Positions 1 through 9,868 of a stretch of 64,000 nt of DNA are shown piece by piece. Source of the DNA: Amycolatopsis regifaucium (lineage in GTDB: Bacteria; Actinomycetota; Actinomycetes; Mycobacteriales; Pseudonocardiaceae); NCBI RefSeq assembly GCF_001613935.1, contig NZ_LQCI01000004.1, forward strand, positions 174,777-238,776, in the 5' to 3' direction. The notes below the pieces were generated by a model. It was not told the origin of the DNA and ran no database searches. It saw only the letters and a program-made list of their open reading frames with translations. Within the stretch, counting starts at the first letter, position 1. Each line of letters starts with the position of its first letter. The position numbers and the translations under genes were made by a program.

Positions 1-1
1 T

Positions 2-976
2 CCGGAGGTCAAGGTGGCCGCGGACAAGACGTCCGGCCAGGCGCCGTTGACCGTGAAGTTCGACCCGGCCGGGACGAACGACCCCGACGGCGGCGCGCTC
101 ACCTACGCCTGGGACTTCGACGGGAACGGCACGACCGATTCCGCCGAAGCCGTTCCGGTTTCCCACACCTACGCCGCGAACGGCCAGTACACGGCGAAGC
201 TTTCGGTCACCGACTCCACCGGGCTGACCGGGGCGGCGAGCGTGGTGATCACCGTCGGCAACACCGCGCCGGTGGTCACGCTGAAGACGCCGGTCAACGG
301 CAGTGTGTTCAGCTTCGGGGACACGGTCCCGTTCAAGGTCGAGGTGACCGACGCCGAGGACAACCCGATCGACTGCTCGAAGGTGACCGTCGAATACATC
401 CTCGGCCACGAGGGGCACGGGCATCCGCTGAGCCGCGCGACCGGCTGTGAGGGCGCCATCGCCACGCCAGCCGACGAAGGCCACGGCGCGGACGCCAACG
501 TGTTCGGCGTCATCAACGCCAGCTACACCGACAACGGCGCCAACGGCGTTCCGGCGCTCAGCGGTGAGGCGGAATCGCTGCTGCAGCCCAAACTGAAGCA
601 GGCGGAGTTCTACACGCGGTCCAGCGGGATCGAGGTCGTCGGCCACGACGGCGCCAGTGGCGGCAAACGCGTCGGCCACATCGAATCCGGTGACTGGATC
701 GAATTCGACCCGGTGAACCTCGTGGGTGTCCGCGGTATCGGCTACCGGGTCTCCTCCGGGGGCGCGGGCGGCACGATCGAAATCCACTCGGGCGCGGTGG
801 ACGGGCCGCTGGTCCAGACGGTCACCGTCGCCAACACCGGCGGCTGGGACGCCTATGCCGACATCCCGGCCTCCGCCATCACCGACCCCGGTGGCACCGG
901 CCCGCTGTTCCTCGTGTTCAAGGGCGGTTCCGGCGGTTTGTTCGACGTAGACGCGATCACCTTCGAGGAGTCCTGA
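2..976 (+). CDS. C-terminal part of a secreted PKD/CBM6 multidomain protein (5' end outside window)
   Basis: The frame is open through the left edge, so only the last 324 residues are present. The first ~95 residues form a PKD domain ([11 protein letters not shown], then a [11 protein letters not shown] strand). A spacer with Cys and His residues follows. The last ~125 residues resemble a CBM6-type carbohydrate-binding domain ([32 protein letters not shown]). No catalytic domain is visible. Tail domains of this kind usually end large ThuA/sugar-dehydrogenase proteins such as the one at 3937, so a similar head upstream is likely but unseen. The stop overlaps the next start (TGATG), which indicates translational coupling. 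Confidence 0.8.
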   Translation, partial: PEVKVAADKTSGQAPLTVKFDPAGTNDPDGGALTYAWDFDGNGTTDSAEAVPVSHTYAANGQYTAKLSVTDSTGLTGAASVVITVGNTAPVVTLKTPVNGSVFSFGDTVPFKVEVTDAEDNPIDCSKVTVEYILGHEGHGHPLSRATGCEGAIATPADEGHGADANVFGVINASYTDNGANGVPALSGEAESLLQPKLKQAEFYTRSSGIEVVGHDGASGGKRVGHIESGDWIEFDPVNLVGVRGIGYRVSSGGAGGTIEIHSGAVDGPLVQTVTVANTGGWDAYADIPASAITDPGGTGPLFLVFKGGSGGLFDVDAITFEES

Positions 977-1980
977 TGAGTCGTCCGATCACCCTGTTCA
1001 CCGGCCAGTGGGCGGATCTGCCGTTCACCGAGGTGTGCAGGCTGGCCAGCGAATGGGGCTACGACGGCCTCGAGATCGCCTGTTCCGGCGACCACTTCGA
1101 GGTCGATCGCGCACTGTCCGAAGAGGACTATGTGCCGGGGCGCCTGAAGCTGCTCGCCGACCACGGCCTCAAGGTGTGGGCCATCTCCAACCACCTCGTC
1201 GGCCAGGCCGTCTGCGACGATCCGATCGACGAACGCCACCAGGCCATCATTCCCTCCAGGGTGTGGGGCGACGGTGAACCGGAAGGCGTCCGGCAGCGGG
1301 CGGCGAAGGAGATGGCCGACACCGCCCGCGCGGCGGCGAAACTCGGCGTGGACACGGTGATCGGCTTCACCGGTTCGAAGACGTGGAAGTACGTCGCGAT
1401 GTTCCCGCCGGTCTCGCAGGCGGTCATCGACGACGGCTACGCCGACTTCGCGAACCGGTGGAACCCGATCCTCGACGTCTTCGACGAGGTCGGCGTGCGG
1501 TTCGCGCACGAGGTGCATCCCTCCGAAATCGCCTATGACTACTGGACGACGAAGCGTGCGCTCGAGGCCGTCGGCGACCGTCCGGCGTTCGGGCTGAATT
1601 GGGATCCTTCGCATTTCATCTGGCAGGACCTCGACCCGGTCGGCTTCATCCTCGATTTCGCCGACCGGATCTACCACGTGGACTGCAAGGACACCAGGAA
1701 GCGGTTCGACGGACGCAACGGCAGGCTCGGCTCGCATCTCCCCTGGGGAGACCCCCGACGCGGCTGGGACTTCGTTTCGACCGGGCACGGCGACGTGCCG
1801 TGGGAGGACTGTTTCCGGGCACTGAATTCGATCGGCTACGCCGGTCCGATCTCGGTGGAGTGGGAAGACGCCGGTATGGACCGGCTCCGGGGCGCGGCGG
1901 AAGCCGTGACCTTTCTGCGGGGGCTCCTGTTCGACAAGCCGTCGGCGGCCTTCGACGCGGCTTTCAGCAACCAGAAGTGA
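976..1980 (+). CDS. Sugar phosphate isomerase/epimerase-like TIM barrel
   Basis: A 334-residue cytosolic protein of the xylose isomerase-like (AP_endonuc_2) superfamily. Likely metal ligands lie in the usual strand ends: Glu in FAHEVHP, Asp/His in NWDPSH, Asp in YHVDCKD and Glu in ISVEWED. There is no signal peptide. The ATG lies inside the stop of the upstream gene. Such proteins act as isomerases, epimerases or 3-keto-sugar enzymes, and the exact substrate cannot be read from sequence. Its position beside ThuA/DUF1080-bearing proteins favours 3-keto-glycoside metabolism; that is an inference. Confidence 0.9.
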   Translation: MSRPITLFTGQWADLPFTEVCRLASEWGYDGLEIACSGDHFEVDRALSEEDYVPGRLKLLADHGLKVWAISNHLVGQAVCDDPIDERHQAIIPSRVWGDGEPEGVRQRAAKEMADTARAAAKLGVDTVIGFTGSKTWKYVAMFPPVSQAVIDDGYADFANRWNPILDVFDEVGVRFAHEVHPSEIAYDYWTTKRALEAVGDRPAFGLNWDPSHFIWQDLDPVGFILDFADRIYHVDCKDTRKRFDGRNGRLGSHLPWGDPRRGWDFVSTGHGDVPWEDCFRALNSIGYAGPISVEWEDAGMDRLRGAAEAVTFLRGLLFDKPSAAFDAAFSNQK

Positions 1981-1990
1981 GGGCGGTTTC

Positions 1991-2887
1991 ATGTGCGGTG
2001 AAGAAGCTGAGCGGTTCCACTCCCGACGGACACTCCTCCGCGGTGCGGCGACGGCGGCGGTCGCGGTGGGGGCGGCGGTAGCCCTGCCGGGCCTCGCCAA
2101 CGCCGCCGCCACCTCGGCCGAGGCGGAGACCCAGGGACACGGCCACCACGGTCGGGGCCGTGTCCCGGTGGACAAGATCAGCATCCAGCTCTACTCCCTG
2201 CGCACCGCGCTGCAGGCCGATCTGCCGGGAACCCTGTCCGCGCTGGCGGACATCGGCTACCGGAAGGTCGAACTGGCCGGCACCTACGGCCGCACGGCCG
2301 GGGAGTTCCGCGGTCTGCTGGACAAGTTCCACCTCAAGGCGACGTCCACGCACACCGGTATCGACGGTGACCTCGACAAGACCATCGCGGACGCGAAGAT
2401 CCTCGGGAACACCCGGGCGAACGTGCCGTGGGCGAATTTCGACACCATCGACGGCTGGAAGCAGTTCGCCGGACGGCTCGACACGGCCGCGCGGAAGTTC
2501 CGCCAGGCGGGGATTCCGCTCGGCTACCACAACCACGCGCACGAATTCGCCCCCATCGGCGGCGTGCGTCCCTACGACGTGCTCACCAGGAACACCAACC
2601 CGCGTTACGTGCACCTGGAGATCGACCTGTTCTGGGCGGTGGAAGGCGGGATGGACCCGGTTTCGCTGTACCGGCAACACTTCCCGCGCGTGGTGCAGTA
2701 CCACGTCAAGGACCGGACGGCCGACGGGAAGATGGTCGACCCCGGCGCCGGGGTCATCGACTTCCCCCGCATTTTCTCCCGCACCCGTCCCCACCTCGCC
2801 GAGTACATCGTCGAGCACGACAACCCCACGGATCCCTTGAGCACCGCGCAAGCCGGATTCCGCTATCTCCGTAACGTCCGCTTCTGA
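1991..2887 (+). CDS. Tat-exported sugar isomerase-like TIM barrel
   Basis: A 298-residue protein, a second member of the xylose isomerase-like superfamily. Unlike its neighbour it starts with a twin-arginine signal (SRRTLLRGAAT, hydrophobic stretch, LANAA cleavage region), so it should be folded with its metal before export. Metal-site segments are GYHNHAHEF, LEIDLFWAVEGG, QYHVKDR and IVEHDNP. The start lies 10 nt after the previous stop, in the same operon. An exported isomerase-like barrel beside a laccase and an exported sugar dehydrogenase suggests sugar processing outside the membrane. Substrate unknown. Confidence 0.88.
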   Translation: MCGEEAERFHSRRTLLRGAATAAVAVGAAVALPGLANAAATSAEAETQGHGHHGRGRVPVDKISIQLYSLRTALQADLPGTLSALADIGYRKVELAGTYGRTAGEFRGLLDKFHLKATSTHTGIDGDLDKTIADAKILGNTRANVPWANFDTIDGWKQFAGRLDTAARKFRQAGIPLGYHNHAHEFAPIGGVRPYDVLTRNTNPRYVHLEIDLFWAVEGGMDPVSLYRQHFPRVVQYHVKDRTADGKMVDPGAGVIDFPRIFSRTRPHLAEYIVEHDNPTDPLSTAQAGFRYLRNVRF

Positions 2888-2900
2888 CTGGGGAATCCAC

Positions 2901-3923
2901 ATGGACAAGAACAACCGCGGGCTGTCCCGCAGATCCATGCTCGCGGGCACCGCGGCCGGGGTGATCGCCCCGGTCGTGGTGTCGGCCAGCGCCGGATCGG
3001 CTCCGGCCGCCGCGGCCGGGATGACCCGCAACATCACCGTGTACGCCGACTACGTTCCCGGCTCGACCCGGGTCGGCTACGGGCTGGAGCCCGGCAAGCC
3101 GACGATCCCCGGACCGCTCCTGGAGTGCTACGAGGGTGACACGCTGGTGATCGAGCTGGTCAACAACACCGACCAGCGCCTCTCCATCCACCCGCACGGC
3201 GTCAATTACGACACCAAATCCGACGGTTCCCCGTTCAACGATTCCTTCAACAAGCCCTACGAGACCAAGACCTACACCTGGAAGACCCGGACGGCCTACC
3301 AGGCGGCCAACGGTTTCTGGATGCCGGGCAGCGCGGGCTACTGGCACTACCACGACCACGCGTTCGGCGGCGACCACGGCACCGTGGGCCTGATGAAAGG
3401 GCTCTACGGCGGTCTGATCGTGCGCAAACGCGGGGATCTGCTGCCCAGCAAGCAGTTCACCGTGGTGTTCACCGAAATGTGGATCAACCACCAGGTCGCC
3501 CCGAACACGCCGATCTTCGAGGCGAACCTCGGTGAACGCGTCGAGTTCATCTGCATCGGGCACGGCAACCTGATGCACACCTTCCACCTGCACGCGCACC
3601 GCTGGGCGGACACCCGCACCGGCATGCTCACCAGCGCGACCGACAACGCCCCGATCGTCGACAACAAGACCCTGGACCCGGGCAACTCGTTCGGGTTCCA
3701 GGTGATCGCCGGTGACGGCGTCGGCCCGGGCGCGTGGATGTACCACTGCCATGTCCAGCAGCACTCGGACGACGGCATGTCCGGCGTGTTCCTGGTCCGC
3801 AACGCCGACGGCGGGATGCCCGCGGGCGCGCAGGCGGCGATCGACCGCTTCAAGGGACATCAGCACTCCACCACGTCCACTCCGGACGCCACCGGGGCTT
3901 CGGCCCACCACCACCAGTCTTGA
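2901..3923 (+). CDS. Two-domain small laccase (multicopper oxidase), Tat-exported
   Basis: A 340-residue multicopper oxidase with the length and layout of the Streptomyces small laccases (two cupredoxin domains, active as a trimer). It has a Tat signal (LSRRSMLAGTAAG). All copper motifs are present: HPHG, WHYHDH, HTFHLHAHRW and the C-terminal HCHVQQHSDDGM that supplies the type 1 Cys, His and Met. The C-terminus is His-rich (HHHQS). It should oxidise phenols or another electron donor and reduce O2 to water. RBS GGGGAA lies before the ATG. Its stop sits immediately before the RBS of the large sugar dehydrogenase gene, so the two are co-expressed. Confidence 0.93.
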   Translation: MDKNNRGLSRRSMLAGTAAGVIAPVVVSASAGSAPAAAAGMTRNITVYADYVPGSTRVGYGLEPGKPTIPGPLLECYEGDTLVIELVNNTDQRLSIHPHGVNYDTKSDGSPFNDSFNKPYETKTYTWKTRTAYQAANGFWMPGSAGYWHYHDHAFGGDHGTVGLMKGLYGGLIVRKRGDLLPSKQFTVVFTEMWINHQVAPNTPIFEANLGERVEFICIGHGNLMHTFHLHAHRWADTRTGMLTSATDNAPIVDNKTLDPGNSFGFQVIAGDGVGPGAWMYHCHVQQHSDDGMSGVFLVRNADGGMPAGAQAAIDRFKGHQHSTTSTPDATGASAHHHQS

Positions 3924-3936
3924 AAGGAGCGAGAAC

Positions 3937-6900
3937 TTGAGACGAATCTTTTCGCAACGTCGGCTCCGCAGACGGTCACTGGCCGCGCTGGCGGTCGGCG
4001 CCGTCGTCACCTCCGGCCTTCCGCTGGCCATCGCACCGGTCGCCGCCGAAGCCGCGACGAACGTCCCGGTGAACGTCCTGGTCTTCCACGGCACCGCCGC
4101 GGACCAGAAGGACCCCGTCCTGCGCGCCACGGACGCGATCGCGAGCCTTGGCCAGGCGAACGGCATCTCCGTTTCGTCCTCTTCGGACCCCGCGGTGTTC
4201 ACCGAGGCGAACCTCGCGAAGTACCGCGGCGTCGTCTTCCTTTCCGCGCAGGGCATCACGCTCAACCGTGACCAGGAAACCTCGCTGCAGAACTACATGA
4301 AGGCGGGCGGTGGCTTCCTCGGCCTGTCGGACGCGGCGCGGGCACAGGACGGTTCGCAGTGGTTCTCCGGGCTGATCGGCGCCCGTCCGGTGGGCGCGCG
4401 TCCCACCCCGGAGGCGGTCGCCTCGGTCACCGCGAGCGCGGAGAACCCGCCCAACGAGACCAAGGAAAAGCTGACCGACAACAACGAGAACACCAAGTGG
4501 CTGACCTTCTCCCCGACCGGGTGGGTCGCCTACAAGATGGCCGCCCCGGTCGCCGTGAGCAGCTACGACCTCGTGTCGGCGAACGACTTCCCCGGACGTG
4601 ACCCCAAGAGCTGGACCCTGCAGGGCTCCAACGACGGGACCACGTGGACCGATCTGGACACTCGCGCAGGCGAGACGTTCGCCGACCGGTTCGTGAGCCG
4701 CAAGTTCACCTTCGCCAACACCACGGCGTACGCGAACTACCGGCTGAACATCACCGCCAACGCGGGTGACCCGCTCATCCAGCTGGCCGATTTCAAGCTG
4801 TACAAGGACAATTCGACCACCCCGCCGCCGCCGGAGAGCGCACCGGCCGAGGCCACGGTCGACGTCCTCGACAAGGCGAATCCCGCCACCGCGGGCCTGC
4901 CGCAGAAGTGGGTCCGCACCGACCGGTGGCTCAACTGGGAGGTCAACCCGGTCGGCACCGTGCACACGGTCGCGCAGGTCGAGGAATCGACCTACAAGCC
5001 GGGTGTCGGCGCGAACGGCGCCTTCCACCCGATCTCGTGGTGCCGTGACTACGACGGCGGCCGCTCCTTCTACACCGGTATGGGCCGGACCGAGGCGAGC
5101 TACGGCGAAGCCCAGTTCCGCGGCCACCTCCTCGGTGCGCTGAAGTGGACCACCGGCATGGTGCGCGGTGACTGCAAGGCGGGGATCGCGGCCAACTACA
5201 AGGTCGAACGCCTGACCGGGATCAACCAGCCCGGCCAGCTGGACCAGATGGGCGAGCCGCACGGGCTCACCATCGCGCCGAACGGCCGGGTGTTCTACAT
5301 CGGCCGCGCGGCCTGCGCCGGCAACGTGGTGCCCGCGCCGAACGACTGGACCAACCCCGAGATCGGCGCCGGTTGCGGCACGATCCACCAGTGGGACCCG
5401 GTCACCAAGAAGCCGAAGCTGCTCACCACGCTGAAGGTGATGGGCAACCGCGGCAGCGGCGACGAACTGGTCAAGAACGAGGAAGGCCTCCTCGGTCTCG
5501 TGCTGGACCCGAAGTTCAGCGAGAACGGCTGGATGTACGCCTACTGGATGCCGCACGCGTCGGTCGACATCGACAAGCGGATCGGCAAGCGCACGGTCTC
5601 GCGGTTCACCTACGACCTGAAGAACCAGACGCTGGACCAGGCGACCCGCAAGGATCTGCTGTCGTGGGACGTCCAGGTCCACAGCTGCTGCCACGCCGGT
5701 GGCGGGATGGACTTCGACTCCGGCGGGAACCTTTACATCGGTTCCGGTGACAGCAACTCGTCGCAGGGCTCCAACGGATACTCCGGCAACAACTGGACCC
5801 AGGACTACAAGGGCGTCTCGTTCCAGGACGCGCGCCGCACCGCCGGTAACACCAACGACCTCAACGGGAAGATCCTGCGGATCCACCCGGAGCCGGACGG
5901 TACCTACACCAACCCGGCCGGCAACCTGTTCCCCGAGGCGAACGACCCCGGGAACAAGACCAGGCCCGAGATCTACGTGATGGGCGTGCGGAACATCTCG
6001 CGTCTGCAGGTCGACAAGAAGACCAACTGGCTGACCGCGGCTTGGGTCGGCCCGGACGCGACCTCGCCGAGCCCGGAACTCGGGCCTGCCAAGTACGAGA
6101 CCGCCACGGTCATCACCGAGGCCGGCAACCACGGCTGGCCGTACTGCATGGGCAACAAGCAGCCGTACCGGGACCGCAGCAGCACCGACGCCGCGGTGCT
6201 CACCGGCTGGTACGACTGCGACAACCCGGTCAACACCTCGCCGCGCAACACCGGGCTGGTGAACCTGCCGCCGATCAAGAAGAACATGATCTGGTACGCG
6301 CCGGACGGCGGCGGACCGGTGTTCCCCAACCGGCCCAACAGCTCCGTCCCGACGTACAACGCGGCCGAGGCCACCTACACGCAGCCCTACCTCAAGGGCG
6401 GCGGCCAGGCGGTCATGACCGGGCCGACGTACCACCGCGAACTGGTCAACACCAACAGCGGGGTGGCGTGGCCGTCGTACTGGAACGACAAGTGGTTCAT
6501 CGGTGACCAGAGCAACGGGCAGAACCGGATCGCGGTCACCCTCGACCCCAACGGCGTCGCGAAGCAGGATCCGCCGGTGTTCGCCGAGACGGTGCGGCAG
6601 ATCATCCCGACCGGTGGTGGCGACACCAAGCTGAACCAGTGGATGGACGCCAAGTTCGGGCCGGACGGCGCGCTGTACGTGCTCGACTACGGCGGCGGCT
6701 TCTTCACCCTGACCAACAACCAGAAGCTACTGAAGATCAGCTACACCGGCGGCGAGGCGACCCCGTCGGCCGCGGCGGCGTCGACCATGGTGCAGAACAA
6801 GCCGCTCACCGCGGCCTTCACCGGGTCGAAGTCCGGCGGCGTCTCCTACAAGTGGGAGTTCGGCGACGGCACCATCTCGACGCAGCCCGACCCGCGGCAC

Positions 6901-7902
6901 ACCTACCCGCGCACCGGGCTCTACACCGCGAAGCTGACCGTGACCTACGCGGACGGCGAGACGGTGACCACGCGGAACTCGGTGAGCGTCGGTTGTCTCG
7001 TGGCGGATTCCGGTGCCACGGTCACCATCGGCGACACCGACACCGGGGTGACCAACCGGAACGCCGGTGGCGGCTGCACGGTCGACGACATGATCGACGA
7101 CGAGAGCACGTGGACCTCCCACGCCGGTTTCGTCAACCACGTCACCCAGGCCGTGAACCGGCTGGGCGATCTCGGGGTGCTGAACTCGGCCGAGTCGGAC
7201 AAGATCAACGCCGCGGCCGCCGCGTCGCCCATCGGCAACCCGGGCGTCACCGGCTACGACGCGATCTACGACGGCACGCCCGCGTCGTTCCGCAATTGGT
7301 CGCAGGCACCGTCGGGGCAGTTCGCCATCCAGCCGGACGGGTCACTGCGACCGTCGGGCGGGCTGGGGATGCTGTGGTACTCGGCGCGGCAGTTCGGCAA
7401 CTTCTCGGTGAAGCTGCAGTTCAAGGACATCGCGCCGACCGGAAGCGCGAACAGCGGCGTGTTCGTCCGGTTCCCGGACCCGCGCACTCCGCTGGAGCAG
7501 CGTCCGCCGGGCAGCTGCGGCACTGTCGGTTCCGCGAGGACGTCGCAGGCCTGGGTCGCGATCTACTGTGGACACGAGGTCCAGCTGTACGACGGGGCCA
7601 CCGGTGAGCCGCAGAAGACCGGGTCGATCTACAACTTCGACCCGCGGCCGCTGGACCAGGCGGGTGTGAAGCCGAAGGGGACCTGGAACGAGTACGAGGT
7701 CAAGGTCGTCGGCCAGAAGTACACGATCATCCGCAACGGCGTCGTGATCAACGAGTTCGAGAACGCGCCGGGGATCAACTCGTCGCGGGCCGGCGATCCG
7801 TCGACCGACTTCCGGCAGTTCGTCAGCGGGTTCATCGGTCTGCAGAACCACGGTGACAACGACCTGATGGAGTTCCGCAACATCCGGGTGCGGCAGCTGT
7901 AG
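3937..7902 (+). CDS. Large secreted ThuA / discoidin / glucose-sorbosone dehydrogenase / PKD / DUF1080 protein
   Basis: 1321 residues from a TTG start chosen because AAAGGAG (3924-3929) sits just upstream and the translation opens with an Arg-rich signal peptide. An upstream in-frame start inside the laccase gene has no such support. Approximate domains: signal 1-42; ThuA-like fold 43-155, interrupted by an F5/8 type C (discoidin) domain 164-294 and resumed 301-410; PQQ-type glucose/sorbosone dehydrogenase beta-propeller 421-938; PKD 941-1018; a Cys-containing module 1019-1098; DUF1080 (3-keto-disaccharide hydrolase fold) 1101-1321. The module at 1019-1098 recurs at the end of the next protein. 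Predicted role: extracellular sugar oxidation and cleavage of the oxidised product. Confidence 0.88.
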   Translation: MRRIFSQRRLRRRSLAALAVGAVVTSGLPLAIAPVAAEAATNVPVNVLVFHGTAADQKDPVLRATDAIASLGQANGISVSSSSDPAVFTEANLAKYRGVVFLSAQGITLNRDQETSLQNYMKAGGGFLGLSDAARAQDGSQWFSGLIGARPVGARPTPEAVASVTASAENPPNETKEKLTDNNENTKWLTFSPTGWVAYKMAAPVAVSSYDLVSANDFPGRDPKSWTLQGSNDGTTWTDLDTRAGETFADRFVSRKFTFANTTAYANYRLNITANAGDPLIQLADFKLYKDNSTTPPPPESAPAEATVDVLDKANPATAGLPQKWVRTDRWLNWEVNPVGTVHTVAQVEESTYKPGVGANGAFHPISWCRDYDGGRSFYTGMGRTEASYGEAQFRGHLLGALKWTTGMVRGDCKAGIAANYKVERLTGINQPGQLDQMGEPHGLTIAPNGRVFYIGRAACAGNVVPAPNDWTNPEIGAGCGTIHQWDPVTKKPKLLTTLKVMGNRGSGDELVKNEEGLLGLVLDPKFSENGWMYAYWMPHASVDIDKRIGKRTVSRFTYDLKNQTLDQATRKDLLSWDVQVHSCCHAGGGMDFDSGGNLYIGSGDSNSSQGSNGYSGNNWTQDYKGVSFQDARRTAGNTNDLNGKILRIHPEPDGTYTNPAGNLFPEANDPGNKTRPEIYVMGVRNISRLQVDKKTNWLTAAWVGPDATSPSPELGPAKYETATVITEAGNHGWPYCMGNKQPYRDRSSTDAAVLTGWYDCDNPVNTSPRNTGLVNLPPIKKNMIWYAPDGGGPVFPNRPNSSVPTYNAAEATYTQPYLKGGGQAVMTGPTYHRELVNTNSGVAWPSYWNDKWFIGDQSNGQNRIAVTLDPNGVAKQDPPVFAETVRQIIPTGGGDTKLNQWMDAKFGPDGALYVLDYGGGFFTLTNNQKLLKISYTGGEATPSAAAASTMVQNKPLTAAFTGSKSGGVSYKWEFGDGTISTQPDPRHTYPRTGLYTAKLTVTYADGETVTTRNSVSVGCLVADSGATVTIGDTDTGVTNRNAGGGCTVDDMIDDESTWTSHAGFVNHVTQAVNRLGDLGVLNSAESDKINAAAAASPIGNPGVTGYDAIYDGTPASFRNWSQAPSGQFAIQPDGSLRPSGGLGMLWYSARQFGNFSVKLQFKDIAPTGSANSGVFVRFPDPRTPLEQRPPGSCGTVGSARTSQAWVAIYCGHEVQLYDGATGEPQKTGSIYNFDPRPLDQAGVKPKGTWNEYEVKVVGQKYTIIRNGVVINEFENAPGINSSRAGDPSTDFRQFVSGFIGLQNHGDNDLMEFRNIRVRQL

Positions 7903-7909
7903 CGCGAAA

Positions 7910-7945
7910 ACCGGCCGGGTGCGACCTCCCTCGCGCCCGGCCGGT
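7910..7945 (+). terminator. Hairpin after the large dehydrogenase gene
   Basis: Arms at 7910-7924 and 7931-7945 pair over 15 bp with a single G-T wobble around a 6-nt loop. It begins 8 nt after the stop codon and lies only 26 nt before the next start, so it probably attenuates read-through into the cupredoxin gene. There is no U-tract, as is usual in actinomycetes. Confidence 0.7.
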
Positions 7946-7971
7946 CTCCCTGTACGGAAGGTTTCCCTGCG

Positions 7972-9855
7972 ATGTCCCCAAGAACCCTCGTCGTGGCCCT
8001 GGTGGCCGCGACGCTCGCACTGGCGGGCCTGGTGTTACCGGGCTCGTCCGCACCCGCCGTCGCCGCAGCCGTCCAGACCCTGGAATGGACCGCGGGCGAC
8101 AGCACCGACCACTACCTCAGCGCGCCGTCGACCGCGGTGGCCGGTGAGACCACGATCGTCTTCAAGAACACCGAAGAGCTCGGCTCGACGATGTCGCACA
8201 CGCTGACGTTCGACACCGAGACCCCGGGCTACAACCACGACGTCACCCTCAACATCCTCGCCAACCCCTACGACGACAAGAACGGCGTGCACCAGGCCAC
8301 GGTGACGCTGACCCCGGGCAAGTACCGCTACTACTGCACGATCCAGGGCCACACCAAGATGGTGGGCGAGTTCGTCGTCACCGACGGCGGCGGTGCCGAC
8401 ACCACGCCGCCGACGGTCACCGCGAACGTGACCGGCACCAAGGACACCGCCGGGAACTACGTCGGGTCCGCGACGGTGAACCTGGCCGCCACCGACAGCC
8501 AGTCCGGGGTGGACAAGGTCGAATACCAGCTCGACGGCGGCGCCTGGACCGCGTACACGGCGCCCGTGGTGGTCAGCGGCGTCGGCTCGCACATGGTCCA
8601 CTATCGCGCCTCGGACAAGGCGGGCAACGTTTCCCGGGAAGAGATGGCGTCGTTCAGCGTCGTCACCGGCCAGCCAGGGGACACGACCCCGCCGACGGTG
8701 ACCGCCGAGGTGACGGGGACCAAGGACGCTTCGGGCAACTACCTCGACACCGCCACCGTGAAGCTCACCGCGACCGACGCCGGCACCGGCGTCGACAAGG
8801 TCGAGTACAAAGTGGACGAAGGCGCGTGGACCGCGTACACCGCTCCGGTCGCGGTGTCCGCGCCGGGAATGCACATGGTCTCCTACCGTGCCTCGGATAA
8901 AGCGGGCAACGTCTCGCCGGAAGGTATGGCGCATTTCACGGTCGTCAGCAGCGACACGACCGCGCCGACAGTGACGTCCGAAGTGACGGGCACCAAGGAC
9001 GCCGCGGGCGACTACGTCGGCAAGGCGACAGTGACCCTCACGGCCACCGACGCCGGTTCGGGTGTCGGCAAGGTCGAGTACAAATTGGACGGTGGCCCGT
9101 GGCTGACGTACTCGGCGCCGCTCGCGCTGACCGTCGTCGGCGCTCACACGGTGAACTACCGCGCCACCGACAAGGCGGGCAACGTCTCGGCGGAGGGCGC
9201 GGCGACGTTCACCATCGTCGCGGGCGGCGACAGCACCGCGCCGGTCGTTTCCGTGGTGGTGAGCGGTGATCTGGACGGAAGCTGGTCCTACATCGAGGAC
9301 GCGACGGTCAACCTGACCGCGACCGACACCGGGTCCGGTGTGGACAAGGTCGAGTACAAACTGGACGGTGGGCCCTGGACGGTCTACACCGCGCCGGTGA
9401 AGGTGACCGTGCTCGGCACGCACACGCTGACCTACCGCGCGTCGGACAAGGCGGGCAACGTCTCGGCGGAGCAGGGCGGCGCGTTCACCATCGTCGCCGC
9501 GCCGCCGGGTCCGGACGCGTGCCCGGACTCCGACCTCCGGGACACCGTGATCCTCGGCTCGGCCGACAGCCAGGTCGAGAACCGCGACACCGGCAACGGC
9601 TGCACGATCAACGACGTGCTCGACGACGAGTCGGACTACTCGTCGAACGACCAGTTCGTGACCTACGTCAGCGCGGTGACACAGGAACTACTCGACCGCG
9701 AGGTCGTCTCGTCCGATGAGCGGAACCTGATCGTGACGGCGGCGATCGAGTCCGGGATCGGCGGCTCCACCGCCGAGCCCGAGCCGCAGAAGAGGCCGGA
9801 GACGAAGAACCCCGGCATGAAGAAGGTCGTGAAGACGCCGATCCGGGACGTCTGA
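7972..9855 (+). CDS. Secreted cupredoxin with four Ig-like (OmpL47-type) repeats
   Basis: 627 residues. A Sec signal (~1-30) is followed by a plastocyanin/azurin-like domain (~31-138) with a complete type 1 copper set: His in MSHTL, then Cys, His and Met in YYCTIQGHTKM. Four ~90-residue repeats begin near residues 142, 236, 326 and 419. Each has a DTTPPTVT-like start, a GVDKVEYKLDGG core and a YRASDKAGNVS end. The last ~110 residues (from ~512) match the Cys-containing module at residues 1019-1098 of the upstream dehydrogenase. Likely a cell-surface or extracellular electron carrier for the dehydrogenase or laccase; this is inferred from context. RBS GGAAGG. Confidence 0.88.
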   Translation: MSPRTLVVALVAATLALAGLVLPGSSAPAVAAAVQTLEWTAGDSTDHYLSAPSTAVAGETTIVFKNTEELGSTMSHTLTFDTETPGYNHDVTLNILANPYDDKNGVHQATVTLTPGKYRYYCTIQGHTKMVGEFVVTDGGGADTTPPTVTANVTGTKDTAGNYVGSATVNLAATDSQSGVDKVEYQLDGGAWTAYTAPVVVSGVGSHMVHYRASDKAGNVSREEMASFSVVTGQPGDTTPPTVTAEVTGTKDASGNYLDTATVKLTATDAGTGVDKVEYKVDEGAWTAYTAPVAVSAPGMHMVSYRASDKAGNVSPEGMAHFTVVSSDTTAPTVTSEVTGTKDAAGDYVGKATVTLTATDAGSGVGKVEYKLDGGPWLTYSAPLALTVVGAHTVNYRATDKAGNVSAEGAATFTIVAGGDSTAPVVSVVVSGDLDGSWSYIEDATVNLTATDTGSGVDKVEYKLDGGPWTVYTAPVKVTVLGTHTLTYRASDKAGNVSAEQGGAFTIVAAPPGPDACPDSDLRDTVILGSADSQVENRDTGNGCTINDVLDDESDYSSNDQFVTYVSAVTQELLDREVVSSDERNLIVTAAIESGIGGSTAEPEPQKRPETKNPGMKKVVKTPIRDV

Positions 9856-9868
9856 GCGGCTCCTCGTA

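Noticed and set aside
3976..6435. 819-residue minus-strand frame opposite the sugar dehydrogenase
   Set aside because: Low-complexity shadow without RBS or recognisable fold; the plus-strand product has a signal peptide and known domains.
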